64,000 nucleotides of DNA, from positions 5,080,727 through 5,144,726 of the forward strand of contig NZ_CP011514.1 of NCBI RefSeq assembly GCF_001653795.1, given 5' to 3'. Positions 1 through 7,978 of this stretch are shown here, piece after piece; within the stretch, counting starts at the first letter, position 1; each line of letters starts with the position of its first letter. A program made the translations under genes and the position numbers. Source of the DNA: Mitsuaria sp. 7. GTDB lineage: Bacteria > Pseudomonadota > Gammaproteobacteria > Burkholderiales > Burkholderiaceae_C. The notes below the pieces were generated by a model. That model was not told where the DNA came from, did not search any database, and saw only the letters and a program-made list of their open reading frames with translations.

Positions 1-159
1 TGTCCCCCAAAAGGAGGGGCACCGAACTTAAAGGTCTTGAACTTCTAGTTACTGCCCAAAAGTTCACAGATCGGGTGCGGAAGGGCGTCAGGAGGAGTTG
101 GGCCGGTTGTCGTCCGCGAAACATGAGTACAGATCGCCGTAGGGCGGCAAGGGAAGATC
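1..159. other. Leader region upstream of the tandem cyclase gene
   Basis: No gene is supported here. A short CCCC/GGGG inverted repeat near 4-19 could be the tail of a terminator for a gene left of the window. A purine-rich AGGGAAG lies just before the ATG at 160 and serves as the ribosome binding site of the defence operon. A promoter cannot be assigned with confidence. Confidence 0.4.
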
Positions 160-1707
160 ATGACCAAGCGGACTTGGAGCGAAAGCTCGGCGAAGGCGCG
201 TATCGCGACGCGCCTGAGCGAGGTGAAGACTGTCGAAATCAAGGAATACAAGCGCGACACCGACTTGACCGGGATCAAGACCGGCGTTGCCTACCGTGTC
301 GATGGGGTCCACCTCTACCTGGACATCATCAACATCAAGGAACTCCTGGAGACCACCGCCTACGACGGCGAGACCGCCCAGAAGCGAGCCTTCCGGTTCC
401 TCAACAATCACTACCGGGCTGTCCGGAACATCCTCCAGGACGTGGACGCGATCCAGGTTGACTTCCACAACCAGCGACTGCACGCTGTCTTTGCCAAACC
501 CTACGGGGATGAAGCGGCCCGCGTCCACAAGGCTGTCGCGACGGCTCAGCTCATCCGCGACGTCCTGGCCAAGATCGGCGAGAACGAGGATGACCCCCTC
601 CCCGCGGCGAAAACGCGTGTGGGCATCGACACCGGCAAGGCGTTGGCGGTCAATAACGGGCGTCGGTCCAATCGTGAGCCCTTGTTCTTGGGGAACCCGG
701 CGAATGAAGCCGCGAAGCGTGCGGGGCACGACCTGACCGTCGAAGGCATCTTCATCACCAACGCCGCGCGCGCTGCGGTTGGCTGGGATCAGGTCTTGCA
801 GGACCGGACAACCGAGCTGACGGAAGCGCAGGTCGAGAAGTCCCAGGAGAAAGCGGCGTTGACTCCCACCGTCGACAGCGTCGTGAAGCAGTGGGAGGAG
901 GACCTTGAGCAGCACCCCATCGGGAAGTTCGAGTTCTCCCGGCACACGCCGCCCTACAAGACGCTCGACCTCGAGACCTTGAATCCCGCCGACTCGCGTC
1001 GGCAGGAGGCTGTCTCGATCTACGCGGACATCGACAACTTCACCCGCTACGTCGCCGAACGCATCGACGACGATGATGACGCCATCGACGTGGTCAAGAC
1101 GCTGCACGTTCTGCGCAGTGAGCTCGATGCTGTGCTGCACGACGACTTCGCTGGGAAGAAGGTCCGGTTCATCGGCGATTGCATCCACGGCATCCTCGTG
1201 GAAGGCACGGCCCCGACAACCGACGAGGCGGAGACCGCGAAGAACGCGATGCTCTGCGCAGCCGCGATGCGCAGCAGTTTCGCCGTGGCGCTCGGAGAGT
1301 TGCAGGCCGAAGGGATCGACACCGGCGACCTGGGGCTGGGCATCGGCCTGGAGCATGGCTTCACGGCCGTGACCAGGCTGGGCATCAAGGGCGAGAAGAT
1401 TCGTTGCTGCTTGAGCCGTTCAGTGTTGCGCTCGGAAGACGAACAACGGCGCTGCAACGGTCGGGAGACGGCCATCGGCGCGAACGCGGATCGGCACGCC
1501 CCCCAGCAGTTCCGCAGCCTCTTCGGCACCGGCCGCAAGCGCGCTGACTTCGACTACGCCGCTGCGGAGGAGGCACTGAACCCCAAGGAAGAGACCAAGA
1601 AGTCATCCAGCTCGTCGTCCTTGCTCAAACCTGCCGTTGCCGCAGGGGCCGGTTTCAACTTCAAGGCCGAAGCTGCGCCATCTCGCAACCTGACCGGGTT
1701 CTCCTGA
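160..1707 (+). CDS. Tandem class III nucleotidyl cyclase (Pycsar-like signal synthase)
   Basis: This 515-residue protein has two class III (adenylate/guanylate cyclase fold) domains. The first, about residues 45-215, has candidate metal aspartates D55 (LYLDI) and D101 (QVDF). The second, about 283-455, has the classical YADIDNFT (D290, D292) and FIGD (D340) motifs followed by GIGLEHG. Stand-alone class III cyclases beside CNB-TIR effectors make cCMP or cUMP in Pycsar immunity; that role is inferred from context and the nucleotide product cannot be read from sequence. After the second domain comes a Ser-rich, Ala/Gly-rich tail of about 60 residues that looks disordered and ends NLTGFS. The stop codon overlaps the start of the E2-E1 gene (TGATG), so the genes are probably co-translated. 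Two fused cyclase domains are unusual for known PycC proteins, which are mostly single-domain. Confidence 0.85.
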   Translation: MTKRTWSESSAKARIATRLSEVKTVEIKEYKRDTDLTGIKTGVAYRVDGVHLYLDIINIKELLETTAYDGETAQKRAFRFLNNHYRAVRNILQDVDAIQVDFHNQRLHAVFAKPYGDEAARVHKAVATAQLIRDVLAKIGENEDDPLPAAKTRVGIDTGKALAVNNGRRSNREPLFLGNPANEAAKRAGHDLTVEGIFITNAARAAVGWDQVLQDRTTELTEAQVEKSQEKAALTPTVDSVVKQWEEDLEQHPIGKFEFSRHTPPYKTLDLETLNPADSRRQEAVSIYADIDNFTRYVAERIDDDDDAIDVVKTLHVLRSELDAVLHDDFAGKKVRFIGDCIHGILVEGTAPTTDEAETAKNAMLCAAAMRSSFAVALGELQAEGIDTGDLGLGIGLEHGFTAVTRLGIKGEKIRCCLSRSVLRSEDEQRRCNGRETAIGANADRHAPQQFRSLFGTGRKRADFDYAAAEEALNPKEETKKSSSSSSLLKPAVAAGAGFNFKAEAAPSRNLTGFS

Positions 1708-3389
1708 TGGTCTGGTTTGAGCGACGTCCGCGTCGCTTCGCGCACGAGCGCGCCGCGCTGGAGGCCCTGCAGCAAGAGGGCTGGGTGAAGTCCGTCCACT
1801 GGGTCGTCGATGCTGACGCGGGCAAGGCCCATGTGGACATCGACTTCGAGGGCGGCGGTAAACTGCGCGAGGCACGCCTCGAGTTCCCGTTCATCTACCC
1901 CGGCGCCCCGCCGAGGTTGGTGCCACGGGGCGAGCGCCAGCGCTGGTCGAGTCACCAGTGGGGCATCTGGGGCGAGCTATGCCTGCAGATTCGGGCCGAC
2001 ACCTGGGTGAAGTCGTTCGACGCGGCGGACGTGATGCGTAGCGCTCGGCATCTTCTCGACACCGAAGGGACTCTTGACGACGCCGGGCGCCCTGGCGTGG
2101 TCCCTTCGGAGCACCCGTTCACGCAAGGCCAGCTGCTGCGCTGGCAGTACGCCCGTCTGGTGTTGAGCGATGAGCTGCTGGCCGAAGTCCGCCGGCGCGG
2201 GCCGGGTGTCTGGATATTGGACCTGCGCACCACATTCTTCGACGACGCCTGTATCAGCATCGGCGTGGGGGTAGGCGGTGACGCGAACCATGACCGGTGG
2301 GATGACCCGACCGTCCCCCAGTCCGTCGGTCTGGCCCAGCGCGGCATCGGTCGAATTTCTTCGGTTGAACCGGGCGAGCCGCGCTTCGATGCTTTGACGT
2401 CCATCGACATGACGACGGATGAGAGATGGGCTGCCTTTTCTTCGATCCCGTTTGACGGCTACGGAATCGTGGTCGGACTTCACGGCGACCACGTCGGTGC
2501 CAAGTTCCTCGGTAGCGAGAACCACTCACACGAAATCATCAAGGTGCTCATGGACAAGCAGCAACGTTCGCCGGCTCGGAACGAAGCCCTTGCCGGGAAG
2601 CGAGTGGCGATCCTTGGCTGCGGCTCGATGGGCAGCAAGGTCGCCGCCTCCCTGGCTCGCATGGGCGTCACGCGATTTTTCCTGGTCGACTCTGATGTCC
2701 TGAAGGTCGGGAACATCGTGCGGAACGATCTGGACTGGTGCGAGGTGGGCGCTCACAAGGCACCCGCGCTGGCGGAGCGCTTGAAGCGGATCAACGCGCA
2801 GGTGGAAGCGAAGCCCTGGGTCAACCAGCTGGGTGGCCTGACCTCGATGAGCGAGACGCAGAGTTGCCTCGAGAGCTTGAAGAACTGCGACTTGATCGTC
2901 GAGGCAACGGGCAGCGGAGAGGGCTTTGTCTACGCGAGTAGCGTGTCTGAGGAAGCCAACATCCCTATGGTCTGGGGGCGAGTTTTCGGTGGCGGCTTCG
3001 GCGGCTACATCGCTCGCAGTCGTCCCGGGATCGAGGCGTCGGCCTGGAACCTTCGCGACGCGATCTACGGGTGGCTTCATGCACCGGAGCATCCGGCACC
3101 GCCCGCTGACGCCGGCATCGACTACGCCGCCGGTGTTGAGGGTCAGCCTCCCATGATTGCTGACGACGCCGACGTGTCGATCATTTCCGGACATCTGACG
3201 GCCTTCGCAGCGGATGCACTCCGAGCAGGGAGCCAATCGGACTACCCGCACTCGGCCTACGCCATCGGGTTGCGGAAGGAGTGGCTGTTCGAGGAGCCGT
3301 TCGATGTCCGCCCCATTGACCTGTCCAAGGTCAAGACGTCGGATGTGGGTGAGCTAGGAGACACCGTCGAAGGGAAGGATCTTGATTGA
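1707..3389 (+). CDS. E2-E1 fusion protein, Cap2-like ubiquitin-transfer enzyme
   Basis: 560 residues. The N-terminal about 125 residues look like a ubiquitin E2 (UBC) fold, with FIYPGAPPRL followed by the probable catalytic C92 in GELCLQIR. A middle linker domain follows. Residues from about 297 form a ThiF/E1 adenylation domain with the nucleotide loop GCGSMGSK (G304-C305-G306), then LVDSDVLKVGNIVRND and the GAHKA segment. In type II CBASS, Cap2 uses such a fusion to conjugate the cyclase C terminus to other molecules. The same role toward the upstream cyclase is inferred from gene order. I see no cysteine after the NCDLIVEATG segment, so a separate E1 thioester cysteine in the C-terminal part appears absent. 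The 3' end overlaps the JAB gene by 8 nt. Confidence 0.88.
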   Translation: MVWFERRPRRFAHERAALEALQQEGWVKSVHWVVDADAGKAHVDIDFEGGGKLREARLEFPFIYPGAPPRLVPRGERQRWSSHQWGIWGELCLQIRADTWVKSFDAADVMRSARHLLDTEGTLDDAGRPGVVPSEHPFTQGQLLRWQYARLVLSDELLAEVRRRGPGVWILDLRTTFFDDACISIGVGVGGDANHDRWDDPTVPQSVGLAQRGIGRISSVEPGEPRFDALTSIDMTTDERWAAFSSIPFDGYGIVVGLHGDHVGAKFLGSENHSHEIIKVLMDKQQRSPARNEALAGKRVAILGCGSMGSKVAASLARMGVTRFFLVDSDVLKVGNIVRNDLDWCEVGAHKAPALAERLKRINAQVEAKPWVNQLGGLTSMSETQSCLESLKNCDLIVEATGSGEGFVYASSVSEEANIPMVWGRVFGGGFGGYIARSRPGIEASAWNLRDAIYGWLHAPEHPAPPADAGIDYAAGVEGQPPMIADDADVSIISGHLTAFAADALRAGSQSDYPHSAYAIGLRKEWLFEEPFDVRPIDLSKVKTSDVGELGDTVEGKDLD

Positions 3390-3921
3390 GGTCGTTCTCA
3401 ACAGCAGGTGTGTGCGGAAGCTCAAGAGAGAGCTTGCGGCCGCGGGTCCGCGCGAGATTGGTGGAGTTCTCGCGGCAGAGCAGACGGCGGATGGTCGATT
3501 CCTGGTGCTGGACCTATCCGTTCAGCGTGACGGGACGACTTCCAGCTTCCAGCGAGACCCCGCGCAGCACCGCGCCTTCATCGAGGAGTTCCACGAGAAG
3601 CGGGGGCACCAGCCGCAGCGCTTCAACTACCTGGGCGAATGGCACTCACACCCGAGCTTCTCGGCTACGCCCAGCCCAGAAGACTTCGCTCAGATGCAGA
3701 GTTTGGTCGAGGAGGACGACCAGAAGTCCACCTTCCTCGTCCTGCTGGTGGTGAAGCTAGGCCTCGATGGCAAGCTTCGCGGTTCCGTGCATGGGTTCCG
3801 ACCCGGACAGCAGCCGGTTCGAGGCCGGCTCACCAGCGTTGATGAGGGGGCCGTCGAGGAAGAGCAAGCCCCCGTCATCCTGATACTGATTACAGCAAAA
3901 GAAGATCATGAAGCTGATTGA
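3382..3921 (+). CDS. JAB/JAMM metallopeptidase, Cap3-like
   Basis: 179 residues with a complete JAMM zinc site: E25 in REIGGVL, then GEWHSHPSF (H88, H90) and PSPED (D101). Such isopeptidases cut ubiquitin-like conjugates. In type II CBASS, Cap3 removes the cyclase from its targets, so this enzyme probably reverses the E2-E1 reaction. The start is taken as TTG at 3382, which has AGGGAAGG just upstream and overlaps the preceding stop; the next in-frame starts would remove the conserved N-terminal strand. The C-terminal about 30 residues are acidic and hydrophobic and not clearly part of the fold. The gene overlaps the effector gene by 14 nt. Confidence 0.88.
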   Translation: MIEVVLNSRCVRKLKRELAAAGPREIGGVLAAEQTADGRFLVLDLSVQRDGTTSSFQRDPAQHRAFIEEFHEKRGHQPQRFNYLGEWHSHPSFSATPSPEDFAQMQSLVEEDDQKSTFLVLLVVKLGLDGKLRGSVHGFRPGQQPVRGRLTSVDEGAVEEEQAPVILILITAKEDHEAD

Positions 3922-4817
3922 CCGTTTTCAAGACAAGACGATCCTCTCGGAGGCCCTTCTCGCCCAAGCCGTCGTGCAGGGAGACAAGGCGGTTGCGGAT
4001 GCCCTTTCAGCTGTCGGCGAGCTGAGGGAGTTCGCTACCGATGAGGTGTTGATCCAGCAGGGCGGGGCAGACCGCGACATCTACTATCTGCTCACGGGCA
4101 AGGTCTCGGTGAGGGTGAAGGGCCAAGAGGTGGCCACTCGGGTGAAGAACCAGACGGTGGGTGAGATGTCCGCCGTCAACTCTTCGATTCCGAGAAGCGC
4201 CGACGTTGTCGCGACTGAGACCACGGTGGCGCTGCAGGTGTCGTCCTCCAATCTTGAGAAGGTCGCCGCCACCCATCCACGGGTCTACAAGCTCATCGCC
4301 AGCGAGCTGGCATCTCGCCTCTTGCAACGCAACGATTTGATCCGGTCGCCAAACGAGCGGTCCAGGGTCTTCTTCATCTGCTCGAAGGAAGCGCTGGATG
4401 TCGCGGAGGCGTTGCGCCACGGTCTTTGCCATGAGCCAGCGGATGGGGTCATCTGGAGCGACGACAACATCTTCCCGGCCGGAGGTTACCCGCTGGAGGC
4501 GCTCGAGACGGAAGTGAACCGCGCACATCGCGCAGCCTGATGACCTGGTGCGCTCGCGGGACCGCACCAGCGTGGCGCCGCGGGACAACGTCATCTTCGA
4601 ACTGGGCTACTTCATGTCAAAGCTGGGAAGGTTCCGGACGTTCCTCCTGGTGCCGGAGATGCCGAATGCTGAGTCAATCAAGCTGCCCTCGGACTTCAAG
4701 GGACTCACACCGATCACTTATAAGCAACTTGTACGTGGGCAACGTCATGGGGTGACGCTGCAGTCGACCGTTTACGACTTGAAGATGCTGATTCGAGACC
4801 TCGGACCTCGCGCGTAA
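3908..4817 (+). pseudogene. CNB-TIR effector (PycTIR/CAP12-like), frameshifted
   Basis: The 5' frame (3908-4540) gives a cyclic-nucleotide-binding domain at about residues 25-135 (GADRDIYYLLTG, VGEMSAVNS, PRSADVVA). It is followed by the start of a CAP12-type TIR-like domain (SRVFFICSKE, IWSDDNIFPAG, LEALETEVNRA) and then a premature stop. The same domain continues without a gap in family motifs in the +1 frame to 4817 (PDDLVRSRDRTSVAPRDN, VIFELGYFMSKLGR, KLPSDFKGLT). Family members have a DFAI-like segment where the frames meet, so about 8 nt seem to be missing near 4528-4535. Intact homologues bind a cyclic pyrimidine nucleotide and destroy NAD+. As written, the NADase half would not be joined to the sensor. 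A sequencing error is possible. Confidence 0.85.
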
Positions 4818-4986
4818 GCAGACCAGACAAGTGCGCCTCTGACGGGCCCCCTCCGACGCTGTCAGCCGAAAGCGCAAATGCAGTAGATGCCCTCGCGTCT
4901 GACCTGACGTACGCATGAAAGTAACCTCCATGCCCGCGCGCATCGCGCCGAGCAGGCTTAGCTACCCTTCCTGAACGGAGAAGAAG

Positions 4987-5664
4987 ATGCCAGCGGAGCA
5001 GGTTTTTGGAGGCCATTCATATATCGGGTGGCTCACGTTCATCCTTGAGATGACGAGAGCGCTCGCTTGGCCGGTGCTGGTCGGTGGGGTCATCGTTCAC
5101 TTCCGCCGGCACCTACGGTTGCTGTTCGCCGTAGTGGCACGCAGCCTGCGCAGGGTGAACCGGTGGAAGTTCGGCGAGGTGGAACTCGCAGCCAGTGTTC
5201 TTGCGCCGGCGCTCTCAGCTGCGGAATCCAAGGCGGAAGCAGCACGGTCGAAGCTTGAAGGCGAAGACGTGCTCGACGCGGAGCAGCGCAAGCACTTGGT
5301 CGCTCAGTTGGAGACGGCGACACGTGAGCTGACTGAGCTCAAAGCCGCGCACGAAGAAGTGACACATTACATGATGGTCCCGCTCGACCAAAGCGCCTAC
5401 GGAAAAGACCGAATCGGCGACACCTTCCTGCGCAGGCTGCTTGCCCACGTGGACCGCGTCTCTCTGCTCACACAGACAGACGACGAAGCCCAGGGGCAAG
5501 TTAAGGCAGCCTTGACCGAAGACTTGCGGCTCAGCTTGAAGGAGCCTGACCGCACGATCCTTATCGCAAAGGCAATCCTGCGGCGGGATAACCTCTTGAC
5601 GCCCCGCGCGTTGAAGCGCCTACGCGAACTCGCAAGAACATCGTTCCCCGGATTCAACGCGTAG
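4987..5664 (+). CDS. Membrane-anchored coiled-coil protein, unrecognised
   Basis: 225 residues, no family recognised. One or two hydrophobic segments at about residues 12-40 are followed by a basic stretch (HFRRHLRL) that suggests a cytoplasmic C-terminal part. Residues about 70-125 are rich in Ala, Glu, Lys and Leu with coiled-coil character (AAESKAEAARSKLEGED). The rest is helical and charged. GGAGAAGAAG before the ATG is a good ribosome binding site. It sits alone between the two cyclase operons, 169 nt after the broken effector and converging on the nuclease gene. A defence role is guessed only from location. Confidence 0.7.
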   Translation: MPAEQVFGGHSYIGWLTFILEMTRALAWPVLVGGVIVHFRRHLRLLFAVVARSLRRVNRWKFGEVELAASVLAPALSAAESKAEAARSKLEGEDVLDAEQRKHLVAQLETATRELTELKAAHEEVTHYMMVPLDQSAYGKDRIGDTFLRRLLAHVDRVSLLTQTDDEAQGQVKAALTEDLRLSLKEPDRTILIAKAILRRDNLLTPRALKRLRELARTSFPGFNA

Positions 5665-5713
5665 CTGCATCGGAAGGTGTGGCTGGCTCCGGCCTCGGAC
5701 CTAGGACCTCGGG

Positions 5714-7264
5714 CTACGCATTGTCGAGTGACGGCCAAACGGCTTCAGGGAGGATCGTCTTGAGGTCCGCACTGAACGCACGCATGAGGTGGATGACGCG
5801 CCCCTTGGGAAAGCGCTTGGCTTGATAGTCGGGCCACAGCCAGCTGCGGAGGTCGCCGTCCTGCTTCCCGCGAAAGAAGCGTGTGATGCCAACGTCTGCG
5901 ATGACGCCCATGGCAAGCTCAAACTCTCTGCAGGACATGACCGAGTAGGGCATGGTTTCGATCAAAGTCGGGTCCAGCTTCTTCTTCGTCAGCCGCTCGC
6001 GGACTGCGTTGTCCAGCACCTGGTACATCACCGGCCCGTTGATGTACCAGTCTTCGAAGGTTAGCAACAAGGGCCAGCAGGGATTTGAGTTCCGCTCCCA
6101 GTGGGATTTGCCCGCCATCGCCTCGACGACATTTTTGTAGTTCTGAACGATGAAGTCGGCGAGCTTCCCAACCTCCTCACGAAGCTTCTCGTCGCCTCCG
6201 GCGGACTTCGCCTCATGGCTCAGCCGCTTTCCCTTGCACTCGATGAAGAGATTTCCCCCTGCATCGCCAAGAATCCAATCGGGTCCCCGGTGCTCCACCT
6301 TCTTCACAAGGTACGGCTTCTCCTCCTGAATCCGGAAGGAGGGAGACGAAAAGGCCAACGCAAGCAGTTCACCCACGTACGCCTCGATGGAGTCTCCGAA
6401 GGCCTTGTTGAAGCCTTCCTCGTCTACTAGGTCGTAGTACAGCCCACCGCCGAACCTGCGGAAGAGTAGCTGTGGCACTGGGCAGTACAGGCGGTTCGGG
6501 TGCGCTGGGTGTGCTGCCACAAATGGAGTCGACTCCAGCGGATTCCACATATACGACCAGTTCTCGTCCACGCCGCCCTGACTCTCGGCCGCACGCCCGA
6601 TGTCCCGCCAGTCCATTTTCAGCAGGTCGAAGAAGGCAGCCGCACGCTCTTTCGTCACGCCGAATTCTTCGTAGTCCTGGTCGCTGTTGATGTCGAAGCG
6701 GCGGGCCAGATGGCCGCTCACCGCGATGCCCAAGAATGTGAACTCTCGGATCGTTAGGCCCGTCCTTCGCTCCAACATTGGCGACATGGCTGGGGTCCCA
6801 AAGACCTTGAAGCACCGCACCATGGCATACATGTCAGCACGGTTCTGCGAGGGGATCTGGCGATGAGCCATGCGGAGCGCTTCGAAGAACAAGACTTCGT
6901 TGACCCCGTCATCAGCTTGAAGTCGGAGCACGCCGCTGAGGTTGTCAACCTTGTTTATGGCCTCGCCTACTTGGCCGAGGCGCTCTCGTGTGTTTAGCCG
7001 AAGAGGACCATTCGGAACGGCGTGAAACAGGACTTCGCGAACCAGGGCCGACAGCTGCCAAGGCCGAATGCCTGTGCCGAGGACGCCGGCGAGCAACTCG
7101 TCCCGGGTTGGCGGGTGCGCGGCCTCGTGTCTCGCCAGTTCCCAGACGTCCACAAGGCTTTCGGGCAGGCCGCAGGACTGTAGAAGCTCTTGCAGCCGTC
7201 CGTACTCACGTTCGAGTTGGCTGCGGCCGGCCGACGCGCTGCCGAGGTCTTCCTGCTGCTCCAT
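5714..7264 (-). CDS. PD-(D/E)XK nuclease-like protein, third gene of the PycTM-PycC operon
   Basis: 516 residues. The only recognisable element is a restriction-like nuclease core: D329 in GPDWILGD and E342-C-K344 in LFIECKGKRL, i.e. D-x12-E-x-K. The N-terminal about 300 residues are helical and unrecognised, and the C terminus (to VWPSLDNA) is also unassigned. The ATG is 3 nt past the stop of the cyclase gene, with GGAG inside that stop region, so the two are transcribed and probably translated together. Canonical Pycsar operons have only cyclase plus effector, so this may be an added effector or a neighbouring restriction-like protein. Nuclease activity is an inference from the motif. Confidence 0.75.
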   Translation of the reverse strand: MEQQEDLGSASAGRSQLEREYGRLQELLQSCGLPESLVDVWELARHEAAHPPTRDELLAGVLGTGIRPWQLSALVREVLFHAVPNGPLRLNTRERLGQVGEAINKVDNLSGVLRLQADDGVNEVLFFEALRMAHRQIPSQNRADMYAMVRCFKVFGTPAMSPMLERRTGLTIREFTFLGIAVSGHLARRFDINSDQDYEEFGVTKERAAAFFDLLKMDWRDIGRAAESQGGVDENWSYMWNPLESTPFVAAHPAHPNRLYCPVPQLLFRRFGGGLYYDLVDEEGFNKAFGDSIEAYVGELLALAFSSPSFRIQEEKPYLVKKVEHRGPDWILGDAGGNLFIECKGKRLSHEAKSAGGDEKLREEVGKLADFIVQNYKNVVEAMAGKSHWERNSNPCWPLLLTFEDWYINGPVMYQVLDNAVRERLTKKKLDPTLIETMPYSVMSCREFELAMGVIADVGITRFFRGKQDGDLRSWLWPDYQAKRFPKGRVIHLMRAFSADLKTILPEAVWPSLDNA

Positions 7265-7267
7265 AGG

Positions 7268-7972
7268 CTACTCCATGGTGTAGATGTAGTCCGTGTCGAA
7301 GACATGCGCGCCTCCACCCAGGGCAGCCTCCTCACGGACGTGCCACACGTAGGCCCCCTCGTGGATGATGAACTCCGGCGCCAGCAGGTCGAACACGGCC
7401 TTGGTGATGCGCACAGGTCGTCCTGGCAGCGCGGTGAGCTTGGCCGCCCAGTTCGCCGCACGGCCAACCCAGACGATGTCGTTGTCGCCCCGCACGCCGA
7501 TTCGCGCCGCATGAAGTGAGCTGGCATCGACGCCCACGGTCTGACGCAAGACAAACCCGCTGTCCGGATACTTGGTGTTGATGACTGGCTGGATGACGGC
7601 GCCCACGACATACGTGATCTTCATCGCCGCTCGGACGGCGTCCACGCATTGATTGGCTCCGGTGAAGACCGCCATGACCCGGTCGCCGTCGTAGCTCGTG
7701 ATGACGCCGCCTTCGCCGCGGATGATGTCGGCAGCGCAGGCCAAGTAGGCTTTGTAGACACCGGCGCTGAACCACCAGTAGTAGGTGTCCACCATGTCGG
7801 TCGATCCATCGAGGTCGGCGTACAGAACGGTAGCGAACTGCAGGTCCTTCGCGTGGGTGCCGTTCAGGGTCAAGTCTTCCGGCGCCGGCACGATGTCGGT
7901 GCGCTCAACCAGCCACTCGTGGTTGAAGCACGTCTGGGCCACCTGACGGAGCTCTTCCTTAAACTTGCTCAC
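7268..7972 (-). CDS. pycC: PycC-like single-domain nucleotidyl cyclase
   Basis: 234 residues forming one class III cyclase domain, about residues 44-215. Metal-binding aspartates are in LYADLDGST (D53) and SYDGDRVMAVF (D97). The later GRAANWAAKL segment matches the conserved transition-state region of the fold. Small stand-alone cyclases of this kind next to a PycTM membrane protein make cCMP or cUMP after phage infection; the base specificity here cannot be decided by eye. The start is GTG at 7972, 6 nt after the pycTM stop, and the 3' end abuts the nuclease gene, giving a compact three-gene operon. Confidence 0.85.
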   Translation of the reverse strand: MSKFKEELRQVAQTCFNHEWLVERTDIVPAPEDLTLNGTHAKDLQFATVLYADLDGSTDMVDTYYWWFSAGVYKAYLACAADIIRGEGGVITSYDGDRVMAVFTGANQCVDAVRAAMKITYVVGAVIQPVINTKYPDSGFVLRQTVGVDASSLHAARIGVRGDNDIVWVGRAANWAAKLTALPGRPVRITKAVFDLLAPEFIIHEGAYVWHVREEAALGGGAHVFDTDYIYTME

Positions 7973-7978
7973 GTCGCC

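Noticed and set aside
88..1356. 422-codon minus-strand frame opposite the tandem cyclase
   Set aside because: No recognisable motif. The + strand frame carries two sets of cyclase aspartates and overlaps its neighbour gene correctly.
4520..4560. Programmed ribosomal frameshifting as explanation for the split TIR effector
   Set aside because: No slippery run (such as A AAA AAG) is seen at the junction, and residues expected between the two frames are missing, so a deletion is the better reading.
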